Positions 16,698 through 25,705 of a stretch of DNA of 40,677 nt are shown here, in pieces. The stretch is from Clostridia bacterium (lineage in GTDB: Bacteria; Bacillota; DSM-12270; Thermacetogeniales; Thermacetogeniaceae). The number at the start of each line of letters is the position of its first letter. Positions within the stretch are counted from its first letter, which is position 1. The notes under the pieces are model-generated. The model was not told the DNA's origin. It saw nothing but the letters and a program-made list of their open reading frames with translations, and ran no database searches. The DNA is taken from assembly GCA_902812385.1 (NCBI GenBank), contig CADDZD010000015.1, positions 1 to 40,677 of the forward strand, in the 5' to 3' direction. Made by a program: the position numbers and the translations under genes.

Positions 16698-18263
16698 TTG
16701 GCAAGACGGGTTTTTATCTTTGATACTACCCTCCGGGACGGTGAGCAGTCCCCCGGAGTAAGCCTGAATGTCAGAGAAAAGATGGAAATTGCCCTGCAGC
16801 TTGCTGCACTAAACGTGGATGTGATCGAAGCCGGTTTTCCGATCGCTTCCCCGGGGGATTTCGCCGCGGTCCGGGAGATCGCCAGGGAGGTGCGGGGGCC
16901 CGTAATCGCCGCCCTGGCCCGGGCGAACCGGGAGGACATCGATCGTGCCTGGGAGGCCCTGAGGGAGGCTGAAAGGCCGCGAATTCATACCTTTATTGCC
17001 ACTTCGGATATACATATAAAGTATAAGCTTAAGAAAACCAGGGAAGAGGTTCTGGAGCAGGCGGTCGCCGCAGTCAAATACGCCAGGCAGTATACCCCCG
17101 ACGTGGAGTTCTCCGCCGAGGATGCCTCGCGCAGCGAACTCGACTTTTTGTGCAAGGTGATCGAAGCAGCCATCGAGGCCGGAGCAACGGTGATCAACAT
17201 ACCGGATACGGTTGGGTATGCCATACCTTCCGAGTTTGGGGAATTCATCACCCGGATCCGGGAGCGGGTTAAGAATATCGATCGGGTTATCTTGAGCGTG
17301 CACTGCCACAACGACCTCGGGCTGGCTGTTGCCAATTCCCTGGCTGCGGTGCAGAGCGGCGCCCAGCAGGTGGAGTGCGCCGTGAACGGCCTCGGCGAGC
17401 GGGCCGGAAACGCCGCCCTGGAGGAGATCGTGATGGGCCTCTACACCAGGCGGTCCTACTACGACTGCGAGACCGCGATCAAGTACGATGAGATTTACCG
17501 GACCAGCAAGATGGTGAGTTCCCTGACCGGCATTCCGGTACAGCCCAATAAGGCCATTGTGGGCAAAAATGCCTTCCTCCACGAATCGGGCATTCACCAG
17601 GACGGTGTCTTGAAAGAGCGTCAGACCTACGAGATCATGAACCCGCAACTGATCGGGCTGAGCCAGACCAACCTGGTTTTAGGGAAGCACTCCGGGCGCC
17701 ATGCCCTGAGGGAGAGGCTGGCCGAACTGGGGTACATCCTCAAGGACGATGAGCTGGAGAGGGCGTTCGTGAGGTTTAAAAACCTGGCCGATCGCAAAAA
17801 GGAAATTACCGATCTGGACCTGGAAGCTATCGTCAAAAATGAGATTAAGATAGCTCCGGAGCTGTACCAGCTTTCTTACCTTCACATCTCGAGTGGCACT
17901 ACGGTAGTCCCCACTGCCACGGTGGGACTGAAGCGGAACGGCGGTACGCTGGAGGATGCGGCCTGCGGGGATGGCCCGGTGGACGCCGCTTTCAAAGCGG
18001 TTGACAAGATCGTCGGGATCCAGGACCTGTCTCTGACGGAATACTCCCTGAGCGCCATTACCGGGGGCAAGGACGCTCTGGGCGAGGTGGTGGTCAGGGT
18101 GGACTACCGGGGGCGGACCTTTGTGGGCCGGGGGGTCAGCACCGATATTATCGAATCCAGCGTCAAGGCCTACCTTAACGCTATCAACAAGGTTATTCAC
18201 GAATACGGCGAAGATGCCGTGTTTCGGGGGGGCGGTGAACCTCAAAAGGAGCAGGAGAAGTAG
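16698..18263 (+). CDS. leuA: 2-Isopropylmalate synthase
   Basis: The 521-residue enzyme condenses 2-ketoisovalerate with acetyl-CoA in the first committed leucine step. The catalytic TIM barrel starts with [13 protein letters not shown] (about 8-20) and carries the HxH metal site in [18 protein letters not shown] and the [14 protein letters not shown] motif. A linker leads to the C-terminal LeuA dimer/regulatory domain (about 390-510), the usual site of leucine feedback. The N-terminal half resembles CimA, encoded later in the same operon, but the LRDGEQ signature distinguishes LeuA from CimA (LRDGTQ). The TTG start at 16698 has AGGAGG eight bases upstream. Confidence 0.95.
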   Translation: MARRVFIFDTTLRDGEQSPGVSLNVREKMEIALQLAALNVDVIEAGFPIASPGDFAAVREIAREVRGPVIAALARANREDIDRAWEALREAERPRIHTFIATSDIHIKYKLKKTREEVLEQAVAAVKYARQYTPDVEFSAEDASRSELDFLCKVIEAAIEAGATVINIPDTVGYAIPSEFGEFITRIRERVKNIDRVILSVHCHNDLGLAVANSLAAVQSGAQQVECAVNGLGERAGNAALEEIVMGLYTRRSYYDCETAIKYDEIYRTSKMVSSLTGIPVQPNKAIVGKNAFLHESGIHQDGVLKERQTYEIMNPQLIGLSQTNLVLGKHSGRHALRERLAELGYILKDDELERAFVRFKNLADRKKEITDLDLEAIVKNEIKIAPELYQLSYLHISSGTTVVPTATVGLKRNGGTLEDAACGDGPVDAAFKAVDKIVGIQDLSLTEYSLSAITGGKDALGEVVVRVDYRGRTFVGRGVSTDIIESSVKAYLNAINKVIHEYGEDAVFRGGGEPQKEQEK

Positions 18264-18283
18264 AAGCTGGAGGAGGATATACC

Positions 18284-19561
18284 ATGGGAATGACCATTAC
18301 TGAAAAGATTCTGGCTGCCCATGCCGGGAAGGAGCGGGTGACGCCGGGAGAACTGGTCAACTGCCGCCTGGATCTCGTCCTTGCCAATGACATCACGGCC
18401 CCCGTTGCCATCAACGAGTTCGAGAAACTCGGATTGGATCGCGTTTTTGACCCAACCCGGGTTGTTCTCGTTCCCGACCACTTTACACCGAACAAGGACA
18501 TCAAATCAGCCGAACAGAGCAAGCGGGTGAGGGAGTTCGCCCGAAAATTCGGAATCGCCAACTACTTTGAAGTGGGCAGGATGGGGATCGAGCACTGCCT
18601 GCTCCCCGAGCAGGGGCTTGTCGTTCCCGGTGACTGCGTGATCGGGGCAGATTCACATACATGCACCTACGGGGCCCTGGGAGCCTTTGCCACAGGGGTC
18701 GGCAGTACCGATCTGGCTGCAGGTATGGCCACCGGCGAGTGCTGGTTCAAGGTGCCGGAGAGCATGAAGTTTGTCTTCCACGGGAAATTGCGTCCCTGGG
18801 TAACGGGTAAGGACTTAATTTTGCACTGCATCGCAGACATCGGGGTTGACGGTGCCCGCTACCGGTCGATGGAGTTTACGGGGGATGCGATCAAGGCCCT
18901 CTCCCTCGAGGGAAGGCTGACCATGTGCAACATGGCCATCGAGGCGGGTGCCAAGAACGGTATTGTTTCACCCGATGAAAAAACGCAACTCTACATCAAG
19001 GAAAGGGCAAAACGGCCTTACCGGTTCTATACCAGCGACCCGGATGCCCACTACGTTGAGGTGCGCCAGTACGATGCGTCCCTGATTGAGCCCCAGGTGG
19101 CATTTCCCCACCTGCCGGAAAATGCCCGCCCGGTTTCGGAGGCGCAGGGAGTGGCCATTGACCAGGTGGTGATCGGCTCCTGCACGAACGGCAGGATAGA
19201 GGACCTGCGGATCGCCGCCTACATCCTCAAGGGGCGAAAGGTGCACCCGAACATCCGCCTGATCGTGATTCCGGGAACGCAGGAGATCTATCTGCAGGCC
19301 CTCCGGGAGGGACTGCTGGAGATCTTTGTGGAGGCCGGGGGTGCCGTAAGCACACCAACCTGTGGGCCCTGCCTGGGCGGTCATATGGGGATTCTGGCAA
19401 AAGGGGAGCGGGCCCTTGCGACTACCAACCGGAACTTTGTCGGCCGGATGGGACACCCGGAAAGCGAGGTTTACCTCGCAGGTCCCGCCGTGGCCGCGGC
19501 ATCTGCAGTAACCGGCTGTATCACCCACCCGAAGGAGGTTGTCGGAAGTTATGCGGGTTAA
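18284..19561 (+). CDS. leuC: Isopropylmalate/citramalate isomerase large subunit
   Basis: The 425-residue aconitase-family subunit carries the three cluster cysteines in [17 protein letters not shown] and [12 protein letters not shown]. The length is that of the shorter LeuC type of anaerobes and archaea (about 420) rather than the 465-residue E. coli type; such forms often accept both isopropylmalate and citramalate-derived substrates. That would suit this operon, which also encodes citramalate synthase. ATG 18284 follows AGGAGGATATACC. The 3' end overlaps leuD by 11 bases. Confidence 0.94.
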   Translation: MGMTITEKILAAHAGKERVTPGELVNCRLDLVLANDITAPVAINEFEKLGLDRVFDPTRVVLVPDHFTPNKDIKSAEQSKRVREFARKFGIANYFEVGRMGIEHCLLPEQGLVVPGDCVIGADSHTCTYGALGAFATGVGSTDLAAGMATGECWFKVPESMKFVFHGKLRPWVTGKDLILHCIADIGVDGARYRSMEFTGDAIKALSLEGRLTMCNMAIEAGAKNGIVSPDEKTQLYIKERAKRPYRFYTSDPDAHYVEVRQYDASLIEPQVAFPHLPENARPVSEAQGVAIDQVVIGSCTNGRIEDLRIAAYILKGRKVHPNIRLIVIPGTQEIYLQALREGLLEIFVEAGGAVSTPTCGPCLGGHMGILAKGERALATTNRNFVGRMGHPESEVYLAGPAVAAASAVTGCITHPKEVVGSYAG

Positions 19562-20051
19562 AGGACGTGTTTGGAAGTTCGGCAATGACGTGGATACAGA
19601 CCTGATTATCCCTGCTCGCTACCTGAATACGACTGACCCGGCGGAACTGGCCGCTCACTGCATGGAAGATGCCGACCCGAGCTTTGCAAAGAGGGTAGCG
19701 GCGGGAGATATCATTGTAGCAGGAAAAAACTTCGGGTGTGGCTCCTCCCGCGAACATGCCCCGATAGCCATAAAAGGGGCGGGGGTGGCCTGTGTGATCG
19801 CAGGCTCCTTTGCCCGGATCTTCTATCGCAATGCCATCAACATCGGGCTTCCGATTCTTGAAGCGCCGGAGGCCGCCGAAGCCTTGCAGGATGGGGATGT
19901 GGTGGAGGTCGATCTGGGGTCGGGGACAATCAAGAACCTGACAAGGCAGGGGCTTTATCAGGCGGCGCCTTTCCCTCCCTTCATGCAGGAAATCATGCAG
20001 GCCGGAGGACTCATCAATTATGTGCGTGAAAGGATGAAGAATCATGCCTAA
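19551..20051 (+). CDS. leuD: Isopropylmalate/citramalate isomerase small subunit
   Basis: The 166-residue swivel-domain subunit begins [22 protein letters not shown] and contains [16 protein letters not shown], the substrate-recognition loop, and [17 protein letters not shown] 19551 is preferred over the TTG at 19539, because the TTG would touch the GGAGG site directly and the family starts at this Met. It overlaps the leuC end and is overlapped by leuB, so the three subunits and the dehydrogenase are made together. Confidence 0.94.
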   Translation: MRVKGRVWKFGNDVDTDLIIPARYLNTTDPAELAAHCMEDADPSFAKRVAAGDIIVAGKNFGCGSSREHAPIAIKGAGVACVIAGSFARIFYRNAINIGLPILEAPEAAEALQDGDVVEVDLGSGTIKNLTRQGLYQAAPFPPFMQEIMQAGGLINYVRERMKNHA

Positions 20052-21111
20052 AATTCTACTACTACCTGGGGATGGTATCGGACCGGAGATCGTAACCGAA
20101 GCGGTAAAGGTTCTGAAGGCGGTAGGCAGGCGTTTTCAGATAGACTTTCATTTTACAGAAGCCCTGGTGGGTGGAGCAGCCTACGATGCAGTCGGCGTGC
20201 CGCTTCCCGATCAGACGCTGCAGCTTTGCTACGAGAGCGACGCCATTCTGCTTGGGGCCGTCGGAGGGCCCAAGTGGGATAACCTGCCCATGTCTCTGCG
20301 GCCGGAAGGTGGGGCGCTCCTGCCCTTGCGAAAAAAGCTTGGGCTTTATGCAAACCTCCGGCCGGTGGTGCTGTTTCCGGAGCTTGTGGATGCCTCCCCG
20401 TTGAAACCGGAAGTGGTGTCCGGGCTTGATTTCGTCATTGTCCGGGAACTGACCGGTGGGCTTTATTTCGGGCCGAAGAAAAGGGAATTCGTGGAAGGGG
20501 AAGAGCGCGCCATGGATACCATGATCTACTCGGCCAGCGAGATCGAGCGCATAGGCCGGCTGGCCTTCGAGATGGCGCGCAAGCGGCGCAAGAAAGTCAC
20601 CTCGGTGGACAAGGCAAATGTCCTGGAAAGCTCCCGGCTCTGGCGCGCGGTTATGGAAAAATTGGGTGAGGAATATCCGGACGTGGAACTCGAGCACATG
20701 TATGTAGACAACTGCGCCATGCAGCTCATACGCAGGCCTGTGCAGTTTGACGTGATCCTTACCGAGAACACTTTCGGCGACATTCTAACCGATGAGTCCA
20801 GTGTCCTCACCGGGTCCATCGGGTTGCTGGCCTCCGCCAGTATCGGTGGGAAGGTCGCCCTGTATGAGCCGGCGCACGGCTCGGCCCCGGACATCGCCGG
20901 CCAGCAAAAAGCAAATCCGCTGGCCACCATTCTTTCGGCGGCACTGTTGCTCCGCTATTCCTTTAACCTTGAGGAGGAGGCCCGGGCCATCGAAGCCGCG
21001 GTACGGGAGGTTTTAAAACAGGGTTACCGGACTCCTGATATCATGGAACCGGGCAAGAAACCGGTGACCACTGCCGAGATGGGAGACTTGGTGGCAGGTT
21101 TGCTCGGTTAG
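20044..21111 (+). CDS. leuB: 3-Isopropylmalate dehydrogenase
   Basis: The 355-residue NAD-dependent beta-decarboxylating dehydrogenase shows [12 protein letters not shown] at the N-terminus, the [23 protein letters not shown] block, the catalytic Tyr and Lys regions ([10 protein letters not shown] and [14 protein letters not shown]), and the metal and NAD region [12 protein letters not shown]...[12 protein letters not shown]. The HGSAPDIAG form is typical of NAD use. In the citramalate route the same enzyme can also act on 3-methylmalate to give 2-oxobutyrate. It overlaps leuD by 8 bases. Confidence 0.95.
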   Translation: MPKILLLPGDGIGPEIVTEAVKVLKAVGRRFQIDFHFTEALVGGAAYDAVGVPLPDQTLQLCYESDAILLGAVGGPKWDNLPMSLRPEGGALLPLRKKLGLYANLRPVVLFPELVDASPLKPEVVSGLDFVIVRELTGGLYFGPKKREFVEGEERAMDTMIYSASEIERIGRLAFEMARKRRKKVTSVDKANVLESSRLWRAVMEKLGEEYPDVELEHMYVDNCAMQLIRRPVQFDVILTENTFGDILTDESSVLTGSIGLLASASIGGKVALYEPAHGSAPDIAGQQKANPLATILSAALLLRYSFNLEEEARAIEAAVREVLKQGYRTPDIMEPGKKPVTTAEMGDLVAGLLG

Positions 21112-21133
21112 TATAAAATCTGTTTGATGCTCA

Positions 21134-21242
21134 TGCCGCCCAAGCGGCACCATCAAAAGAATGAAAATATTGGTTTATCCTTGAAGGCGCAACCGGAGTA
21201 CGGGAGGGATCAAGCGCAAGGATAAACCGGGACATATTTTCA
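21134..21242 (+). repeat. Hairpin plus long imperfect inverted repeat in the leuB-cimA gap (module also before glmS)
   Basis: A hairpin TGCCGC-CCAA-GCGGCA (21134-21149) is followed by an imperfect inverted repeat: TGAAAATAT (21162) and GGTTTATCCTTG (21172) on the left, CAAGGATAAACC (21217) and ATATTTTCA (21234) on the right. It ends 25 bases before cimA. The first hairpin and the following CACCATC...ATGAAAAT...TTATCC order recur at 31850-31886 ahead of the glmS ribozyme. It may be a structured leader element or a dispersed repeat. Confidence 0.7.
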
Positions 21243-21267
21243 GCGGAGATAAGAATAATAAGAAAGG

Positions 21268-22866
21268 ATGAGAAGCTGTGGGGATTTAGTTCGCATCTAC
21301 GACACCACCCTTAGGGACGGGACGCAGGGTGAAGGGATCAGCCTGACCGTTCAGGACAAGTTGAAGATAACCCGGAAGCTGGACGAACTCGGTGTGACCT
21401 ACATCGAGGGGGGCTGGCCCGGTTCCAACCCCAAGGACCTGGAATATTTTGTCCAGGTGCGGGAGATTTCCTTGAAAAATGCCAGGATCGTGGCCTTTGG
21501 AGCCACCCGCAAGGCAGGGGTGCCTGTTGCGGAGGATGCCAATATCAGAGCACTGCTGGCTGCGGACACCCCCTGTGTGGCCATCTTCGGCAAGACCTGG
21601 GACTTTCACGTGCTGAAGGCTCTTCAGACAACGCTGGAAGAAAACCTTCAGATGATTAAAGATACCGTCGGTTACCTCAAAGAACAGGGGCGAGAGGTGA
21701 TCTACGATGCCGAGCACTTCTTCGACGGCTACAAGGCTAACGCCGGGTATGCCCTGGCGACGTTGAAGGCAGCCGCTGCGGCAGGGGCCGACTGGATTGT
21801 GCTCTGCGACACGAACGGCGGCAGCCTGCCCCACGAAGTGGAACGGATTATCGGGGAGGTGCGGGCGGTGATCGCTACGCCGATAGGGATTCACGCCCAT
21901 AATGACGGGGATCTTGCCGTGGCCAACAGTATTACCGCCGTCAGATGCGGGGTGCGCCAGGTGCAGGGAACCATAAACGGCTACGGCGAGCGCTGCGGCA
22001 ATGCAAACCTCTGTTCGGTGATTCCCAACCTGCAGTTGAAGGCGGGATTCAGATGCCTCGAGCCTGAGGCACTCCGCCGCCTGACGGAGGTTTCCCGCTA
22101 TGTCAGCGAGATTGCCAATATGACCCCGCAAAGCAACCAGCCCTTTGTCGGTTCGAGCGCCTTTGCCCACAAGGGCGGTATCCATGTCAGCGCCATCCTG
22201 AAACACCCGACCACCTACGAACACATGGATCCCGAACTGGTCGGCAACAGGAGGCGCGTCCTGGTATCGGAACTGGCAGGTTCCAGCAACTTATACTACA
22301 AGGCCCGGGAGCTCAACCTGGATCTGCCGCAGGACAGCCCCCAGGCAAAAGAGGTTATCAAGCAGATCAAGGAGATGGAGTACCGCGGCTACCAGTTCGA
22401 AGGGGCGGAGGCATCCCTGGAACTGTTGCTGCGCAGAGCCTGCGGGCAATACACAGAGTTCTTCACCCTGGAGAGCTTGAAAATACTGATCGATAAGCGT
22501 CCTCAAAACGGGGATGGTGACGGCATCACCTCCGAAGCGACCATCAAGATGCGGGTGGGGGACCAGATCATTCATACCGCCGCCGAAGGCGACGGGCCGG
22601 TCAGCGCTGTGGATAATGCCCTCAGGAAGGCGCTGGAGGTCTTCTATCCCTTTTTGAAGGAGATGCACCTGATCGACTACAAGGTGCGTGTGCTGGACGG
22701 GAAGGACGGAACCAGCGCCAAGGTGCGCGTCCTCATCGAGTCGGCGGACGCAACCGGTTCCTGGAGCACCGTCGGGGTTTCTCAAAATATTATCGAGGCC
22801 AGCTGGCAGGCCCTGGCGGACAGCATGAACTACGCCCTGCTGCGCCGCCTCGGAGGGGTGAATTAA
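21268..22866 (+). CDS. cimA: (R)-Citramalate synthase
   Basis: The 532-residue enzyme condenses pyruvate with acetyl-CoA, opening a threonine-independent route to 2-oxobutyrate and isoleucine. It begins with [23 protein letters not shown]; the LRDGTQGEG form is typical of CimA as opposed to LeuA. The metal HxH motif is in [16 protein letters not shown], followed by [15 protein letters not shown]. The C-terminal LeuA-type regulatory domain spans about 400-528, the likely site of isoleucine feedback. The ATG at 21268 has only AAGAAAGG directly in front, a poor ribosome site, so translation may be weak or depend on the leader structure upstream. It is the last gene of the operon; no ilvA is seen here. 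Confidence 0.93.
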   Translation: MRSCGDLVRIYDTTLRDGTQGEGISLTVQDKLKITRKLDELGVTYIEGGWPGSNPKDLEYFVQVREISLKNARIVAFGATRKAGVPVAEDANIRALLAADTPCVAIFGKTWDFHVLKALQTTLEENLQMIKDTVGYLKEQGREVIYDAEHFFDGYKANAGYALATLKAAAAAGADWIVLCDTNGGSLPHEVERIIGEVRAVIATPIGIHAHNDGDLAVANSITAVRCGVRQVQGTINGYGERCGNANLCSVIPNLQLKAGFRCLEPEALRRLTEVSRYVSEIANMTPQSNQPFVGSSAFAHKGGIHVSAILKHPTTYEHMDPELVGNRRRVLVSELAGSSNLYYKARELNLDLPQDSPQAKEVIKQIKEMEYRGYQFEGAEASLELLLRRACGQYTEFFTLESLKILIDKRPQNGDGDGITSEATIKMRVGDQIIHTAAEGDGPVSAVDNALRKALEVFYPFLKEMHLIDYKVRVLDGKDGTSAKVRVLIESADATGSWSTVGVSQNIIEASWQALADSMNYALLRRLGGVN

Positions 22867-22897
22867 TCTCTTTCACACTCCACCTCGTCCGTAATTC

Positions 22898-22926
22898 AAA
22901 GCCCGGGATTAATCCGGGCTTTTGTC
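22898..22926 (+). terminator. Terminator of the ilv-leu operon
   Basis: A nine-base stem, AAAGCCCGG / CCGGGCTTT, with a 7-base loop is followed by TGTCT. It lies about 30 bases after the cimA stop and is the first strong hairpin after the T-box terminator apart from the leuB-cimA structure. Confidence 0.8.
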
Positions 22927-23026
22927 TGGACCTTTCCCGGCAGCCTAAACCACATTTTTCCTGCAGGTTTATTTCAAGCCGGTGCGGAATAGCATTTAAT
23001 AAAAAACCCGGAAGGGAGGGTAGGTG

Positions 23027-23578
23027 TTGAAAAAATCCACGATCTTTTTCATTGTAATTGCCCTCCTGATTACCGTACAGCTCTGGGCGTGGTCGTCGAA
23101 GCACTCACGAAATGCCGCCATCACCACCGCCGCCGGCTTCAAGGATTATCATTTGGGCACCCATCCCGTAACAGTTAAGCTCCCGCAGACGACACGGGTG
23201 GTGGCGGAAACCCCCGGCAGCAACGAGATGCTCTTCAGTGCTTTTTTGCGGGACGAAACACTTGATTTCCAGGGCTACGTCCAGCTCTGGAACATAACGG
23301 ATCTCGAAAAGTTCCTGGCAAGCAGCAGGGAGCACAGCCGGTTCGATTTTAAAGAGTTCAAACAGAGAAAGATAAAACTCAAAACATGCCAGGGGTTCCA
23401 AATCGACTGGAGGGCGGTCATGCAGGACAAAAAACCGGCTACGGGCAGGGAGTATTTCGTGAAAAAGGATGACAGCTACGAGGTCCTGCGCATTTCGATC
23501 TTTACCGGAACAGCCAGCTTACCCAAAGAGCTGGCCGAAGTAGCGGATAGCATAATTTCCTCGATTGAGTGGAAATAG
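23027..23578 (+). CDS. Exported protein of unknown function
   Basis: The protein of about 183 residues has a Lys-rich start and one hydrophobic segment (about 5-22), followed by a polar, beta-rich domain with no cysteine pair and no lipobox. It is therefore anchored at or secreted across the membrane. The tail ADSIISSIEWK resembles ends of small extracytoplasmic PsbP-like or stress domains, but I do not recognise the family. TTG 23027 is favoured by GGGAGGG six bases upstream; GTG 23024 is equally open. It follows the ilv-leu terminator and has no obvious partner. Confidence 0.7.
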   Translation: MKKSTIFFIVIALLITVQLWAWSSKHSRNAAITTAAGFKDYHLGTHPVTVKLPQTTRVVAETPGSNEMLFSAFLRDETLDFQGYVQLWNITDLEKFLASSREHSRFDFKEFKQRKIKLKTCQGFQIDWRAVMQDKKPATGREYFVKKDDSYEVLRISIFTGTASLPKELAEVADSIISSIEWK

Positions 23579-23595
23579 ATCATTCATTCAGGTAA

Positions 23596-23715
23596 TATAA
23601 AGGGGTTACCTTTCTCCAGGAGTCCCCCAGGCTGGTCTTTGGGGGCATGAAAAAGATAATGTTTTTTGCCGGGCCGGATGGCGAACGGCTGGAACTGATC
23701 CAGGATATGGGGTAG
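23596..23715 (+). pseudogene. Remnant of a VOC/glyoxalase-family gene (C-terminal end only)
   Basis: The open stretch after the TAA at 23593 encodes 39 residues, including GVTFLQESPRLVFGGMKK and FFAGPDGERLELIQ, then TAG. This matches the last strands of a VOC (glyoxalase/bleomycin resistance) module, where the Glu in the ERLELI strand is a metal ligand. The rest of the domain is missing and there is no ribosome binding site, so it is a truncated remnant left between the exported protein and the leftward DUF881 genes. Confidence 0.65.
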
Positions 23716-23732
23716 TATTTCGGATATGAATT

Positions 23733-24422
23733 TTAATCGTTATTTTCCCCCTTCAGATAACGTATTTCCGGCGGAGATGCCGCAGGCAGTTCCAAATTCT
23801 GATGGCGCTTGATTACGGGGTAGACCTTGTAAACGGCCAGGTGGTCAAGCACTCCACCCAGCAGCCGCAGGCCGGATTCCAGCTGATCCGGATTCCCGAT
23901 TGCCTTGATGGTGCAGGGGAAGGTGATCTCTACCCCGTTCATCATAAGGGAGAGATTTTGTTTGCTCCAGAAAATGTACGTCCACGGGGTAACCCGCTGG
24001 TCATTGACGGCAATGGCCTCCGCCTGGGAGGCCCAGAGTTCGTTGATGATGTCAACCAGATCAAGGTAAACAACCGAAGAGTCGGTGTTTATTGTTATAG
24101 TAATGCCCGGCCCCTGCACGGGGAGCAATCCCAGGGCGATCTGCTGCCTCTGGTAATCCTGGCGCAGGCCCTTTATAAGCGTCTCCCCGGCGTTGGCGTC
24201 CGCGTTGAAGGTGTGCTGCTGTTTTTCGAGTTCGGAGAGTTCTTTTGTAAGCTCCGCCCGCTTGTCGTGCAGCTTTTTCAACATCAGAACAAGGTCGTCG
24301 GTTTTCTGCAGGGATAGATCACTTAAGAAGATCTGCTGGGTGCGAAACTGCACCGAAAGAAGAAAACCCAGCAGGAGAAAGGTAATAAAGACGGGTATTC
24401 GCCACTTCTTAACATTGTCCAT
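23733..24422 (-). CDS. DUF881 family membrane-anchored protein (YlxW/YlxX-like), second copy
   Basis: The 229-residue product has one N-terminal membrane segment (about 8-26), a coiled-coil segment (about 38-80) and an extracytoplasmic DUF881 domain. Marker stretches are VQGPGITITINTD, LVDIINELWASQAEAIAVNDQRV and ITFPCTIKAIGNPDQLESGL. The start at 24422 (MDNVKKWRIP) is supported by GAGGGAAG upstream; a longer reading of the frame runs into the neighbour and is not credible. It overlaps the DUF1290 gene by 14 bases. In Bacillus such genes lie between divIB and ftsA, pointing to an envelope or division-linked role that remains undefined. Confidence 0.88.
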   Translation of the reverse strand: MDNVKKWRIPVFITFLLLGFLLSVQFRTQQIFLSDLSLQKTDDLVLMLKKLHDKRAELTKELSELEKQQHTFNADANAGETLIKGLRQDYQRQQIALGLLPVQGPGITITINTDSSVVYLDLVDIINELWASQAEAIAVNDQRVTPWTYIFWSKQNLSLMMNGVEITFPCTIKAIGNPDQLESGLRLLGGVLDHLAVYKVYPVIKRHQNLELPAASPPEIRYLKGENND

Positions 24423-24792
24423 TTTTGTCTTCCCTCGCTGCTGCCAGGTAACGTTTCTTGAGCCAACCGGCCAGAACCTCCCGTCTGATGATAGCCAGGT
24501 TTTGGAAGAGGCGCACGCCGAAAGCGAAAACAGCCGCAAGATACAGATCGACCCCCAGCCGGTCTCCCAGGTAGGCAAGCAGGGCGGCCAGCAGTGCGTT
24601 GGTGAAAAAGCCTGTGAGAAGTATGGTGCCGTCGAAATTATCTTCGAGAATGGATTTGAGCCCGCCGAATACCGAGTCGAGAGAGGCAAGCACCGCCACC
24701 GAAAGATACTTAGCAAAGGCTCCCGGAATCGGGATATACAGCGCAGAACCGATCACAATTCCTATCAAGAGCCCCAAGAGAGGCAGCCACAT
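24409..24792 (-). CDS. DUF1290 small membrane protein (Sbp-like)
   Basis: The 127-residue protein has three to four membrane segments and the family's conserved core YLSVAVLASLDSVFGGLKSILEDNF (split here: ASLDSVFGG then FDGTILLTGFFTNALLAALLAYLG), followed by GVRLFQNLAIIRR. This is DUF1290, called small basic protein (Sbp) in Bacillus, where it sits beside two DUF881 genes just before ftsA. ATG 24792 is preceded by AAAGGAGGAATAAGG. The gene lies between two DUF881 genes, three bases after one and overlapping the other, so the trio is one unit. Confidence 0.9.
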   Translation of the reverse strand: MWLPLLGLLIGIVIGSALYIPIPGAFAKYLSVAVLASLDSVFGGLKSILEDNFDGTILLTGFFTNALLAALLAYLGDRLGVDLYLAAVFAFGVRLFQNLAIIRREVLAGWLKKRYLAAAREDKNGQC

Positions 24793-24795
24793 TCC

Positions 24796-25530
24796 TTATT
24801 CCTCCTTTGGACGAGCATAGGTGAACTGGTAACTCCCCTTGAACGGAGGAATCACAAGTCTGGTGCTTTTTTCATACTTTACCGGGTAACCTGCCATTTT
24901 AAGAATGTTATATTCGCTTTCCGGAAGAGACAGGACCCGGGCCAGGTCGTCCGGGTTCCCGATTGCTTTGATGACGTAAGGCGGCCCAAGCCGCGTGGTG
25001 TTTACCAAAATCAGCGGCCCCACGCACCTGATGTCTGAAGAATTGACGATCCGCTGGTCATTTACGGAGATCGCTTCGGCCCCGCCCACCCGCAGCTCAT
25101 TGACGATATAGAGTATATGTTTATCGTGAATCAAGTAGTCATCCGGCTTAAGACCCGGATTTTTATTCTGGGCAGCCTCATATTCCTTTATATTGTCGTC
25201 CAGGGTGATTGTCAATCCCGGGCCCTCCACCTCTGTCATGCCGGACAGGGTTTTGAGCTTCTGGAGTTGTTGCTGCAGCTTCTCAAGCTCCTTTTTCCCC
25301 AGCGATACATCCCTTTGAAAGCGATCGAGGGATGTTCTTTTTGATTCGATGCTGTTTTCCAGTTTTTTGATCTCAGCCTCTTGAGTCTTGATCATGGCTA
25401 CCAGGTTTTCGTTCTTCTGGTGCCATGGAGTAGCATTGTTGGCCGCGAGGGCGCGCAGGGCCGTCGCCAGCAGCACGCCGGAGATGAACAAGACAATGGT
25501 TATCGGGATATGCCATTTTTGAAGTTTCAT
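24796..25530 (-). CDS. DUF881 family membrane-anchored protein (YlxW/YlxX-like), first copy
   Basis: The 244-residue product starts MKLQKWHIP; GGAGG lies eight bases upstream of the ATG at 25530, better placed than for the ATG at 25536 or a start at 25545. It has one N-terminal membrane helix (about 8-28), a long coiled coil (about 42-95) and a DUF881 domain with VEGPGLTITLDD, ILYIVNELRVGGAEAISVNDQRI and YVIKAIGNPDDLARVL. It opens the leftward three-gene unit. ftsA and ftsZ are not next to it, unlike in many Firmicutes. The upstream gap is shared with the divergent GntR gene. Confidence 0.9.
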   Translation of the reverse strand: MKLQKWHIPITIVLFISGVLLATALRALAANNATPWHQKNENLVAMIKTQEAEIKKLENSIESKRTSLDRFQRDVSLGKKELEKLQQQLQKLKTLSGMTEVEGPGLTITLDDNIKEYEAAQNKNPGLKPDDYLIHDKHILYIVNELRVGGAEAISVNDQRIVNSSDIRCVGPLILVNTTRLGPPYVIKAIGNPDDLARVLSLPESEYNILKMAGYPVKYEKSTRLVIPPFKGSYQFTYARPKEE

Positions 25531-25644
25531 CTGCATAACCTCCACGGGGTAACCTTTTATTTTTTCGAGACGTTACAGGAAAACTCCTGCTGTAATAATT
25601 TTCAATTCATTACTATAAAAGATATGGTGTGTCAAAATATGGTG

Positions 25645-25697
25645 TTGACGTTTTTCTTTCTTCGTGTTACTATAAAGCAAATCTATATGTATAGACA
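25645..25697 (+). promoter_or_regulatory. Promoter and GntR-type operator of the regulator gene
   Basis: TTGACG (25645-25650) and TACTAT (25668-25673) are spaced by 17 bases. Just downstream, TCTATATGTATAGA (25682-25695) is a perfect palindrome, and the overlapping TGTATAGACA matches the GTMTAKAC core known for GntR/HutC regulators. The operator lies over the transcription start, as expected for autorepression. Confidence 0.7.
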
Positions 25698-25705
25698 AGG
25701 TTATT

